From Calliopum simillimum (taxonomy: Eukaryota; Arthropoda; Insecta; Diptera; Lauxaniidae): a stretch of 64,000 nucleotides of DNA. The position numbers were made by a program, and so were the translations under genes. Where the stretch lies: positions 122,588,897 through 122,652,896 of the forward strand of contig OX638370.1 in assembly GCA_951812925.1 (NCBI GenBank). Direction: 5' to 3'. The notes beneath the pieces are model-generated. The model ran no database searches. It saw only the letters and a list, made by a program, of their open reading frames with translations, and was not told the DNA's origin. Below, piece after piece: positions 11,383-22,079 of this stretch (position 1 is the stretch's first letter; the number at the start of each line of letters is the position of its first letter).

Positions 11383-12109
11383 GGCTGCCTTTTATATTTC
11401 GGGATTGGGCAACAATAATGTCAATAGCTAAAATCTGGCAACACCATAATAAAGTTTGACATTTTTTAGCATAAACGCACTCAGAACGTTTTGACGTACG
11501 ACCATCATTTGTGTTGCTTACAGTGACTTGAAAAAATCAATTTGACAAAAAAATGGAATTAACTCGTGAACGTTTTCGTGCGATAATTTTTCACAACTTT
11601 CGACGTGGATTATCACGATAAGAGTGCATCGATGAACTTAAACCTTTGTAAGGCGATGAAACACCATAGTATAGCACTGTGAAAAACTGGTTTAATGAAT
11701 TCAATCGTGGCCGTCGCACACTCCAAGACGAATTTCGTGAAGGTCATCCAAAATCAGTTGTTGTTCTGGAAATCATTGATGATGTGCGCTAACTGATATT
11801 GCAAGATCGTCATTTGACCTATCGTGAGATTGAGACAACCTTAGGCATTAGTGGGACCGGCATACATTCAATATTGCATGAACACCTGGCCGTGAAAAAG
11901 GTTTGTTCTCGTTGGAAACCCCATAATTTATCAATTTTTCAATGGAAAAATTGATTTTCTTAACTCACTGTAAACAAAACAACAAGCACTTGCACATCAA
12001 AACGTTGTGAGTACGTTTATGCTAAAAAATGTCAAACTTTATTATGGTGTTGCCAGATTTGAGCTATTGACATTAGTGTTGCCCAATCCCGAAATATAAA
12101 AGGCAACCC
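11383..12109 (+). mobile_element. Internally deleted mariner with ~115-bp inverted repeats
   Basis: Left end GGCTGCCTTTTATATTTCGG (11383-11498) and the complement of 11994-12109 match over about 115 bp, far longer than the ~28 bp usual in mariner. Between them lies only the N-terminal part of a mariner transposase (next entry); the catalytic half is gone. Confidence 0.85.
11553..11945 (+). pseudogene. Mariner transposase N-terminal fragment
   Basis: Begins MELTRERFRAIIFHNFRRGL and continues through the paired helix-turn-helix DNA-binding region (TVKNWFNEFNRGRRTLQDEF, then REIETTLGISGTGIHSIL). In-frame TAA/TAG stops interrupt it at about 11620, 11650 and 11790, and it breaks off after RW.PHNLSIF, before any catalytic aspartate. 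It cannot be active. Confidence 0.85.
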
Positions 12110-13849
12110 TCGTTTATATATTTATATGTTTATAAACATACAATTTTAGCTCGTATAAGAAGAGAAGATAGATAATACTCGGTTTCAAAAATCAATTTTT
12201 TTACATAGTTCAATTTCGTTGTGGGAAAAAGACCTTTTTACTCTTAAGCAGTTCATCTTAGGAAAAAATTTATAAACCAAAAAAAACTTTGAATCTTATA
12301 AATTTTTTTTATAATTCTTCAAAAATTGGTCAAAAAAAAAAAAAAAATTCTTAAAGTTCTGAAAAAACTCACTCGTTTTTTTGGACGATTTTGAGCTTTT
12401 TGCCTAAGAAACTTTTTTTTTACTTTTGATTAAAAAAGCGTTTTACCGACCACGTAATTCAAAAATTTAAAACTATAAAATTTTGGAACAAAATGTTATC
12501 TATACCTACTATGAAAAACAAACCGTATTTTTTTTAGCCAAAATGGACCTTTCAGAGAATCAAAAGTGCAAATAAAAATTATGCGGATATTGTTTATAAG
12601 AGCACTTCTAACTTTTGATTCGGTGTGGGGATGAATTTAAATTTCGGCCCTATCTAATCTACATTTGTATGTAACTCATGAATTGAATTAAATTTGCAAT
12701 TATATTTATTAACTAATTACAACACAGACACATCAGTTGGACTTCATCACACTATATAACATATGAGTGTTATCATCTCCTGCTCACATTTTCCGTGTAT
12801 AACTTAAATATATGTATGTAAATCAATCAAAAATTTGTATTTTAATATTAAATTTACAAAAAGTAAAAAAAAAAAACATACGCCACTAGGATCTTTTTGT
12901 ACATATTGTTAACAATGTGTTGACAATAAAATTTGTTGTCAAATTTATAGCTAACAAAACGATAAGTTGTCCAGTGGTCACACACGTTGTGTGCATGTTT
13001 ATGGAAAATGCGATAATTTATAAAGTTCTATTTTAATTAACATAAAAATTTTTAAATAAATCAGTTGGCATTTACGAATCAATAAATTTCCTTTTTTTTA
13101 GCTACATACATGACCAACATTTTTTATGATAAATTTGGATTTATATAAATTTATTAGCTGAAAACAGAAAAAATACAGTAAAAACTCGATAATTGCACAT
13201 AGCATGAAATCGACGGTTCCATAACTTCATTCATAGTCCAGGCAAATTCGCATTAGGGCTAAGCTAGGAATTGGTACAGGTTCTAGATGCCACATTGCAA
13301 ATCAAATATTAAGGGCTCTTATTGACCCTAGAAAAGCTGAAAATCAGTTTTCACAAATATCTCGCTAATGGTTACTTCCAGAGAATAGCTTTGGTCCACA
13401 TTGTATGTAGTTTATAAAATATTCTATAAAAAATACACGATCATTGTTATCGAAACCCTTATATTTTAGGAGATATCCTAACTTAGGATGTCACAAACTA
13501 GTGAAATACCTATACATTTGTATTTTTGGCGTATAAGTGTTCAAAGCCATTGGTGAACAGACATGCCACAAAACATGGATGAAAAAAACTATTTTTTTTT
13601 TTCTTTTCATTTGAGTACTTTGGAAAAATATCTCCTAAACAATAAGTCGTATAAACCACTTACCATTCATGTGTTATCACAATTTAAAAATCACCACATG
13701 ATTATGAATATTGATACGCCATATGTATACTTGACTATTTTTTCGCACATTTGAAATGAATATATCTCCTAAGCTTTAAGTCGTACCTTTTAAGTTTTAT
13801 AAACTACAATATTTTTGATCAACTTTTTTCCGTTAGCGAGAGATTTGCG
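12110..13849. other. No gene seen; repeat-like AT-rich DNA
   Basis: Poly-A/T runs and short repeated phrases (AGGAGATATCCTAA, ATATCTCCTAAGC/ATATCTCCTAAAC). The frame at 13563-13754 is unsupported. Confidence 0.5.
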
Positions 13850-14788
13850 AAAAAATTTACCTTTGACCTTAATAGGAAGTTCTCTGTTAACATAGAATCG
13901 AGAAATTCTTGGGTTAACCTAGCTTCAGACACATCGAATTCTATTAATATTTACACAGACGGCTCTAAACAAGAAGCAGGGGTGGGGGCTGGGGTTTTCA
14001 TTCCCACCTATAATACAACATTAAAGTATAAATTGCCACAATACTGTAGCATCTTTCAAGCTGAGTTGGAGGCGATTAGTATGGCGGCGGAAAATGTAAT
14101 GGCGAGCAGTGGCGTCGAGCACTTAAATTTTTATGTTGACAGCCAAGCTGCCCTTAAGTCCCTTACAAACTATATAATTAAATCCAAGTCAGTCCTTCGA
14201 TGCTACAATCTACTTCAAACCCTCAGCAGTAAGTTTGAAACATGCCTGTACTGGGTACCTGGTCACCAAGGTATTGAGGGCAACGAAATTGCTGATGAAC
14301 AGGCAAAAGTAGGTGTACTACTCGATGGTGAACCGTTAAGCGTAACACTTCCCTTACAGCACCACAATGTTATATATCAGAAATCGCTTTACGGTGAGGC
14401 TAGCCTAAAATGGATCAACTCAAATACTAGCAAAATAACCAAAAATTTTTGGCCAACTTTCTGTCAAGATAAAACCGACTACCTTCTCTCTTTATCTCGT
14501 AAAACATGTAGAACTGTTGTAGGAGCCATCACTGGACACTGTCTTATTGGTTATCATGCTCATAGAATGGGCATTCTAGCGGATAATAGGTGTCGGTGGT
14601 GTAATGAAGACGAAGAGGAGAATTTAGAACATCTACTGTGCTTTTGTCCAGCGCTTTGCAGAACCAGATTTAAAACCCTTGGACAAATGTTTTTTAACAA
14701 TCTTGAAGAACTTTGAGATACTGGTCTAAAACCAATCAAAAACTTCGCAATAGCTTCTAAAGCTTTCACGCTTAAGCCTGAAGAGGGC
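13850..14788 (+). pseudogene. LINE 3' fragment: RNase H domain and C-terminal Cys/His region
   Basis: The frame reads in from about 13850 (TFDLNRKFSVNIESRNSW). It holds an RNase H fold with all four acidic positions: IYTDGSKQEAG, FQAELEAIS, YVDSQAA and GHQGIEGNEIADEQA. Then comes the zinc-finger-like tail RCRWCNEDEEENLEHLLCFCPAL. RNase H plus such a tail is typical of I, LOA and R1-like non-LTR retrotransposons. The endonuclease and reverse transcriptase are absent, as expected for a 5'-truncated copy. A stop near 14715 is followed by LKPEEG in frame. It needs no host function. Confidence 0.85.
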
Positions 14789-14902
14789 TGAAACCCCATT
14801 ATTACATCTAAGTAATTAATTACATCTACGTGACTCAACGTCCGGGATGATGTGGTATCACTATGGACCTATTTGGTCTATGTGTGGCTAACTTGCCGCC
14901 AC

Positions 14903-14923
14903 TTAAACCTAAACCTAAACCTT
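14903..14923 (+). repeat. LINE 3' tail (TTAAACC / CTAAAC repeats)
   Basis: Three CTAAAC-type units end the LINE fragment; short variable tandem tails instead of poly-A are typical of I/R1-type elements. Confidence 0.6.
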
Positions 14924-14924
14924 A

Positions 14925-16662
14925 AATAACATTTCTCAGCTTACATGGGATCAATGGAGACTTTTGATATTTCATTTGTAATGGTGTATTTCAGACCTTT
15001 ACCGAATTTCAGCTTTTCGCTTGTATAGAGTTATGCAAGTATGTATGTATTTTGTTATCGAGTATGTGGAAGAATCGAGTGGCTACTGTGAATAAAATGA
15101 TGCACGTACGTCATACGGCCACATTTTTTGCCGCTTACACTGCGCAAGTTCCACAGCACAAATTAAATAAACATAAAAATTCATTTAATGGCATTATCTC
15201 TATTAATTTTTATAGCTATCATAAATTTAAGAATTTTAATTTCAAAAAGAAAACAAAAACAACAATACAATAGAAATGAAAAAAAAAAATCAAAAATATT
15301 TTTGTATTTGGTATTGGAAAATACAATAATTTTCGAATCGCTTATAATCTGCTTCAGTGATAAATAAACAAAGAAAATGTACTTTCGCCACCCTCATCCC
15401 CTCTATTGCCCTGCACATTTTTCGGGTACCCTTTTTTTGTGGGAGGTCGTACGAAATGACACTAAAAATATGTACGTAAAACAAACAAATGCTAAACGTG
15501 TGGGAGCAACAGACGAAGGAGAGCGACAAATGCGGTATTTTAAGAAAACACATGGAACTGTCTATTTAAGCAGTGTGGACGCTACTAATAGATGCTTGTA
15601 CGTACGAGTACTCATCAGTGTTTTATTGTTATTCATTGATTCCATTGGTTGCACTGACAAAAAAAATCGTCTTTAAATAAAATTTAATTAATTCGTTCGC
15701 ATTTACATGTCATGCCTCCAATGTTGTAATTTGTGTGCTTAAATACAATACCCTTTCCAGGAAACGTATAAATTCTACTTAAACAAAACATTACTTCAGT
15801 AAAGAATATTTGCATATAAGCTAATTAAGTAAAGATTATTCTGAACAATATTTCTTTCTTTCACTCCAAAGACAAATTTATTTAAACAAAGCAAGTACAA
15901 CTTTGTACTAAAAATACTTAAATTAAGTGCGTTTGAGAAAAAACTTTGTTTTATAATAAGACACAAACTAATTTCAAAGTATTTACAAAATAACTGAAAC
16001 CACGCAAAGTTTCTTTATTAAAATGTAGGAAGTCATTTCCTTAAAATAATGATAGGTAACCTCTAAACTGATTGCTTTATGTTTTTATTAACCGAAAGAT
16101 TGCAAATTGGAGACTTTTACTCAATTTTCGGAAGAAATTTTCTAAGCCTTAATTTGTTTTGAACGTTATGTTTCTCTACATAAGATGTTCTCCATTAATC
16201 AAGGGTCAAATCATCTACTTTTGACAGTTAAAGTTTTATTTTTGTTAATAAATGAACTGATTAAAATGTCTTTCTTATCAGGATTCTGAATATCTTTGTG
16301 TTAAGTTCCGGAAAACGATATTTGTAGATGTCTTACTGCAACCGAAAATTATTTAACTCATTGTTGTTTTTACCAGCAAGAAAGAAGTAACTTTTCTATC
16401 AAAATTTCATGCCATGAAGTTTTCAGTAGCACAGTCCTTTTTCGAGACATTGCCTTTTGAACAGATATTGCTATGCCCTTAGTACTGATTGAATCAATAG
16501 GCGATATCTAGAAAAAGAAGCATCCTAATAATAACTATAAAATAGTGAATTTTAAAGAAAAAGTTAAATCTACTTTCTGATGACATGAGCGAAAATGAGC
16601 TAGATTTTCTTCTGTTGAAGTAAAACAACTTCAAACATGTTCGAAATCACCGTTTTTTGCAC
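14925..16662. other. No gene seen
   Basis: Intergenic. Overlapping open frames at 15290-15676 on both strands show no domain. Some GTACGTAC motifs occur at 15100 and 15600. Confidence 0.5.
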
Positions 16663-16666
16663 TTAA

Positions 16667-16805
16667 CCCTTTAACGACTAAACGCAAGTATGTTTGCCAG
16701 AACCCCATTTGCTTGAATGAAAGTTTTATTAACCCCCATTACTTTGATTTTATCGTATTTTTATTTTGAAATTCTTTCGCGTCTTTAGACCTGGCCGTTA
16801 AAGGG
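16667..16805. mobile_element. piggyBac-type MITE, 139 bp, with TTAA duplication
   Basis: TTAA (16663-16666) CCCTTTAACGAC ... GGCCGTTAAAGGG TTAA (16806-16809). The TTAA target and CCC/GGG termini are the piggyBac superfamily hallmark. Too short to code. Confidence 0.85.
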
Positions 16806-16849
16806 TTAAAAGGAAAAAGTATACCTGACCTACTAAACTTATTGTTTAC

Positions 16850-17300
16850 AAGCCTTATAAGTCCGGAACTAGTCTAAAGGAAATTTAGCACGACAATTGA
16901 CAGAAACTAATTTTCAAGAATTGGTTTGAAACTAATCTAAGCAAATTCATCGCGTGGCAATTGGCACAATCTTACTTCCAGCAACCGGTTTGAATTAGTC
17001 GAAGCAAATGTCTCTCAACACGTTTGACACAAACTCATTGGCTAGGATTTCTTCGCGACTAGTTACTCGAGATGTAACGCAGGACAATTAACACAAAAGA
17101 TTTGTAACTAGTTACACCGAATGCAGAGCAGGACAATTGACTTGCTCAAGCCCATGTAAAAATCGATAGGTCATAGTATGGGAAACGAGTTACTTGCGAG
17201 CAAGTCTTGCTTCGGTTGAAACTAGTTTGTGTATAGTTTTGGAGTAGGCCAATTTCCGTCAGGGCAATTTCAAATTGTTTGTTTTTTTTGTTTGTATCGG
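16850..17300. repeat. Diverged GACAATTGAC / ACCGGTTTGAA repeat
   Basis: Motifs such as GCAGGACAATTGAC, GAAACTAGT, ACTAGTTAC and CCGGTTTGAA recur at irregular spacing and are shared with 17.7-18.4 kb. Confidence 0.4.
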
Positions 17301-17693
17301 TTGTATATGGATTATCGATTAGTTTTAGGATTTTAATTATTCTTGTAACTGTGAACATTTCATATAACGGAATAATAAATCTGATCCATTTGGCATTGAC
17401 AAATCAAGTACAGGTGCAAATTGCAATCGGATTAGATACTTATAACTCTTCAACATACAGTCAAAAATTTTGATATTTCACCACTCCATAATTTTCTTTT
17501 AGTGTATTTAGTGAATTGCCCTCACATTAGGAGGAGCAACACATCGCAAACCACTATAACGATAATGTATTATTGAATTTATTTTTGAATATCCATAATG
17601 CAAAAATATTCTTTTGACTTATACGAGAGAATTTACAGTATTTTCTAAAAATTCAGTTTCTCAAATAAAACTTTTCGGAATTCGAATTGTAAC

Positions 17694-18422
17694 CCTGTCG
17701 GAAGAACGTAAACCGGTTACAAAAAAAACCGGTTGGAAACGTAGTTAAAAAGCAACCGGTTTGAAACTGGTTTAAATTATATGCAGCAAAAACCACTTTG
17801 ACTTTAATTTTTAAAATTTAGTCTCAAATTTTTTTCAAATTTTTTTATTTTCCTTGCTGAGATTGTCAAATTATCAAGAAATTCAATTCAAATTCATTTT
17901 CGCAATATTTTTTTTCTTTAAGCTCCTATTTAATTTTCATTAATGTTCTAACTTAGAATAATACTAATTCTAAGATATTTTTTATTATTTAATATTATTA
18001 ACAGTTTAATATTTGTCTTTGAAACTTGAGTTCCCATATGAATCCCCAATGAATGTTTCAATTAAATTGAAAACATATACTTATGTATATTATTGAAGTT
18101 CTTGTAGTGGAATTGCAACTACTTAACTAGTTTTTAAATCAGATTTGGTCAATTGACTATTTACCAATTGAAAAAAGATCAATTTTAAACCAGTTGAAAA
18201 TATATGCAGTGTAGGGCAATTAACTATTTACCGATTTAAAATAAACCGGTTTTAAACCAGTTGAAAATATATGCAGAGTGGGACAATTGCCCTGCCCCTA
18301 TGACATCGCCATGTTAAATAAACCAGTCTCTTGCAAGGAAAAAAGTCAGAATTTCAACCGGTTGTGGTTGAAAAAAAAGTAGTTTTAAACCGCTTTTAAA
18401 CCAGTTGAATTTCCTATAGGGA
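17694..18422. mobile_element. Possible non-autonomous DNA element rich in ACCGGTT motifs
   Basis: Starts CCCTGTCGGAA and ends TTCCTATAGGG, an imperfect inverted pair; inside are many AACCGGTT / AAACCAGTTGAAAATATATGCAG repeats. No target duplication could be fixed, so ends are tentative. It lies just upstream of troponin C. Confidence 0.4.
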
Positions 18423-18559
18423 AGCTATTTAGTTGTTATTTTATGGAATGATTTCTAGACAAGCGTGCTAGTATGTGACACACTCACACACATGCATGCA
18501 GACTTGACTTGTGTTATCAGAATATTTTATTGGTCCAAAATTTTGGGTGGCAGAAATTT

Positions 18560-18638
18560 AGTTGAGCAGCGAACGCTGAGTTAACAGTTGGTGATCTTCG
18601 AGAAAGGAACATTTTCACTTAACAACAAATACAAAAAA
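18560..18638 (+). promoter_or_regulatory. Probable troponin C 5' UTR / start region
   Basis: The stretch before the ATG holds an initiator-like AACAGTT near 18586 and no convincing TATA box at the expected distance. I did not find a clean MEF2 consensus here, although insect muscle genes usually have one nearby. The start site is a guess. Confidence 0.3.
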
Positions 18639-18656
18639 ATGTCTGATCCACTAATT
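18639..18656 (+). CDS. TpnC47D: Troponin C coding exon 1
   Basis: Codes MSDPLI. The donor GTAAGTG follows at 18657 (phase 0). Insect troponin C genes commonly split off a few N-terminal residues like this. Intron 1 is 294 bp and AT-rich. Confidence 0.85.
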
Positions 18657-21600
18657 GTAAGTGAATATTAAATAAAAAAAATGAATTGGTAGAAAACACA
18701 AATTTTTATATTCTATATAAAAATTTTATTTAGATATTTAATATCTAAAATAATAAAATATAAAAAAAAAATGATAAAAAATTGTGCAATATTGAAAATT
18801 AAAAAATTTTAGAATGCAATTAATTTTTTTGAAATTCTTAATCATAATTATTTAAATAAGTGCTAAAAAAAATTTGTTTTTGGTGGTCTTAAAAACCAAA
18901 ATTATGTCCTCTGCAAAGGATAATACCTTTATATCTTTCTTAAACATTAGGATGAAGATCTTACCCCCGAGCAAATCGCTGTATTGCAAAAGGCCTTCAA
19001 CAGTTTCGATCATCAAAAATGCGGCAGTATCTCAACGGAAATGGTCGCCGATATTCTGCGTTTGATGGGTCAACCCTTCGATAAGAAAATTCTTGAGGAA
19101 CTTATCGAAGAAGTCGATGAAGACAGTAAGTAGCTTAAAATACTTTTAAGATATTGTAATTAATATGTAATTTTTCTATAAAATCTTCACAGAATCTGGT
19201 CGCTTGGAATTCGAAGAATTCGTTCAACTTGCCGCTAAATTTATTGTTGAAGAAGATGAGGAAGCGATGCAAAAAGAATTGCGTGAAGCATTTCGTTTGT
19301 ATGACAAGCAAGGCAATGGCTACATTCCTACATCTTGCTTACGTGAAATTTTGCACGAATTAGATGATCAATTGACCGGTGACGACTTGGATGCTATGAT
19401 TGAAGAAATTGATTCTGATGGTTCAGGCACTGTAGATTTTGATGGTGAGCATAACATTTATATTAACCTAAGCAAAGGCAAAGCTCAACAGAACTTTAGT
19501 TTCCGACTACTTAATGAAATTAACATTCACCCACTGAGTTTTTAAACACTATATAATCACTTGAAGCATATACATTAGAGTGGCCACTATATCCAAATTC
19601 TAGATTGATGGCGGATAGAACAATGGTTGGATAGAACAAATAAAAAACAAATTAATCAGTTAATGAACGAATTTGTGAATTAACGAACTAGCACATTAAT
19701 AAATTAATGTATAAATCAATGAATAAATTAGCGAATGAATCCATTTCTGAATGAACGAAAATTAAGATTTACACGAAATTTAAAAAAACACTGGCTTACA
19801 GCCAAAATATAAAAGAAATTCCACTATTTTTTTTCTGATGCACTTTAGTGCATATCAAGTAAATTTATGGATAAGAAATGGAATTATGAGATAATAATGA
19901 TTTATGTGAAGTTATTAAAATCAAAATTGTACTATATTTTTGTGTTTTTCTCAGGCAAAGTTCTACAAATATGGAAAAATTGTTTCCAATTCATTTTTAC
20001 TTTGATTAGTTGGACTTTGAAAAAATAATTCTTTTTTTGCAAGCAAGATAATTTTAAAACATAAAATCCGGATTGGTATTTTGAAGTAGTGCTTTTTTTC
20101 TGTAAAACTCACTTTGAACTACATCTGTATCTTTTTTGTTACTCGGATATGCCCCAAAAACACAGTTGAAAAACATGGTTTTTGTCAATTTTTGAGGTTA
20201 TGCACAAGATGTATAAAACGTTTTCGCTCTTTTTTAAGATTGATTCAGTCATCACTAACCTTAATCTTTAAAATAAGCTACTGAATAGTTATCTGCAATT
20301 TGTATTTGCAAAGTAGGTAATGACCATTTTAAAATTTTCGAGAAAAAGAATTGTTTTTAGGATTTGCATTAAGTAAACATTAAACACATCTCAAAATTCG
20401 GATAATGCTATTCTGAAATTAGCTTCAGAATCAACATCAAAAAGTATATCCATCTTCTTTTTTTTATATACTCAAAAACTCCTTTTTTTAATAAAAAGCT
20501 AAAAAAAAACATTGGTTAAAATATCTCCAGAAGGAGATCGGCCAGGACTTTTCGGCTTGCACTTTTTAACTCTTAAGGCATGCACCCAACATTCTGCGTA
20601 CTCTGTTTTTTTTTATTAATTTTATCAAATTTCGACACATTGGAGCCCAATGTTTGAATTCAACGGAATTTTATCATGCATAAATTACTTAAAACAACCT
20701 CATTTATGGAACTTCTTTGCAATTTAATTAATCTTTAATATGATGGAAAACACCGAGTGAAGACTTTTCCCCATAAATTTTTGTAAGGAAAAAGTAATTT
20801 CAAAAGCGGCACGCTATTCTGGAAGCTTTTGAAATTTTTCTTTTTTAATCTGTTATTAGCCATTAAGCACGCCATTTTGAGGGGTCCCTTCTTGAAAACA
20901 ATGGACTTGGTAAATAACGGACACCCTAATGTACATACATATTTATTTTGACTGCTGAAATTAAGTTCTCAAATAGAAAAAAAAAATTTCAAGCTCCAAT
21001 GCCATTCTGTAATCAAAAATAATGCATAGATTTTTCGGGATTAGATTGTTATTAATATTGTGCTTTCGGTGGTGAACTGGTCGTTTTGTAAATTTATGTT
21101 TTTTTTTTTTTTTTATTTTTCGTGTCATATCGCAAATTGTTTGTATATTTTTGAATAATTTTGAATGACAAGCTCCATTGGTATAATGGTATTCCTCAAA
21201 ATACCTGGCTAATTATCACGCCTAAAAAGCTGTCAATGTTTCAACCACATGTCATTCGAAATTTCAATAAAACAATATATATTGGAAAGCATCCAAAAAA
21301 TAAGCCCTGTACAGCACACATATAAGTACTGATACCTTTCCAACTTTTTTCTTTATGCATGACGTACGAGTAAATAAAATTAATGGAATAAGTTGTCAAC
21401 TCGAGGTTAGCTTGACCCATTATTACAAAACAGATATATGTATGTATAAACATGAGAGATAATATTTTTATAAAAATAAAAATCATAGAAGGCATAGATG
21501 TATTGTTGATTTTAATATATTTGTCACATTCAAACAGATTTTTGAGGAATTGGCCACAAGTGTTGTTTTGTTTTTTCTTTTGAAATGTGGAAAAAGCTAT

Positions 21601-21911
21601 AAAAAATTTAAAAAAAAGAAAAGCATTATAAATATTATGAGGAAACGTTTTTAACTAATTACGCTTAATAATATTCGGTTCATTTTTAAATCATTAGGAA
21701 TACATTGACTACACACACCTACATACATATATATTTTTAGAACAGTATAAAGTCTAAAACGAAAAGTTTTTTGATACCTTAGCACTTTGTACATTTTCTC
21801 AATGATTTTCATTTAATTTATCCTTCATATTTTTGAAATATTTATTAATTGCACAATCTTCAACTTTTGCATTTCTTTACAGAATTCATGGAAATGATGA
21901 CTGGAGAATAA
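18639..21911 (+). CDS. TpnC47D: Troponin C, muscle calcium sensor (four coding exons)
   Basis: Calcium-binding subunit of the thin-filament troponin complex; it relieves troponin I/tropomyosin inhibition when calcium rises in muscle. Coding exons are 18639-18656, 18951-19125, 19193-19444 and 21883-21911, all with GT/AG borders, giving 157 residues, close to the ~155 usual for insect troponin C. Four EF hands are visible. Loop 1 (about 26-37, starting DHQKCGS) and loop 3 (102-113, [12 protein letters not shown]) lack several acidic ligands. Loop 2 (62-73, [12 protein letters not shown]) and loop 4 (138-149, [12 protein letters not shown]) are canonical and should bind calcium, the usual insect pattern. 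The C-terminus is EFMEMMTGE. The first exon codes only MSDPLI, so the start is set by the donor at 18657 joining in frame to DEDLTPEQ. From memory the protein matches both TpnC47D and TpnC73F of Drosophila; the Cpr47Ef-like neighbour favours 47D. Family is certain, paralog assignment is moderate. Confidence 0.95.
18951..19125 (+). CDS. TpnC47D: Troponin C coding exon 2
   Basis: Acceptor AG at 18949-18950; codes DEDLTPEQ through the start of EF loop 2. The donor GTAAGT at 19126 leaves one base (phase 1), which joins exon 3 to make the lysine of DEDKSG. Intron 2 is only 67 bp. Confidence 0.93.
19193..19444 (+). CDS. TpnC47D: Troponin C coding exon 3
   Basis: Codes SGRLEFEEF through DGSGTVDFD, i.e. 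the rest of EF 2, EF 3 and most of EF 4. The donor GTGAGC at 19445 is phase 1. The open frame runs on past the donor to about 19545, but that readthrough has no troponin similarity. Confidence 0.93.
19571..20937. repeat. Possible DNA element in troponin C intron 3
   Basis: The segment begins with TACATTAGAGTGGCC and ends with the reverse complement of TACATTAGGGTGTCC, a short imperfect inverted pair about 1.36 kb apart. No coding sequence is visible inside. This could be a non-autonomous DNA transposon or chance; no target duplication was recognised. Confidence 0.3.
21883..21911 (+). CDS. TpnC47D: Troponin C coding exon 4
   Basis: Acceptor AG at 21881-21882 after a pyrimidine-rich tract; 29 nt coding EFMEMMTGE and TAA. 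This short last exon is easily missed by gene finders. It follows a 2.4-kb intron. Confidence 0.92.
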
Positions 21912-22068
21912 ACATCCCTCGTTTGTTTTTGTGTTTACATCCCATTTGCATCAAGAACAACAGTAATTGATTTTTGTAAACATGTTTTTTTTGTTTACTC
22001 TAATTACAACTCATTAATTGTTCACATTTTGTAATGTTTGCATTTAATTCATTTTATTTTTTGTATAA

Positions 22069-22074
22069 AATAAA
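22069..22074 (+). terminator. Candidate polyadenylation signal of troponin C
   Basis: AATAAA lies 158 bp after the stop codon in an A-rich stretch. It is the first clear hexamer downstream; the real cleavage site needs RNA data. Confidence 0.55.
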
Positions 22075-22079
22075 AAAAA

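Noticed and set aside
15290..15676. Overlapping frames of 87 and 99 residues on opposite strands
   Set aside because: No recognisable motif, no splice or promoter support; two overlapping opposite frames suggest chance.
19445..19545. Extension of troponin C exon 3 to an alternative C-terminus ending PLSF
   Set aside because: A GTGAGC donor at 19445 and a perfect EFMEMMTGE exon at 21883 give the conserved family end; the extension has no similarity.
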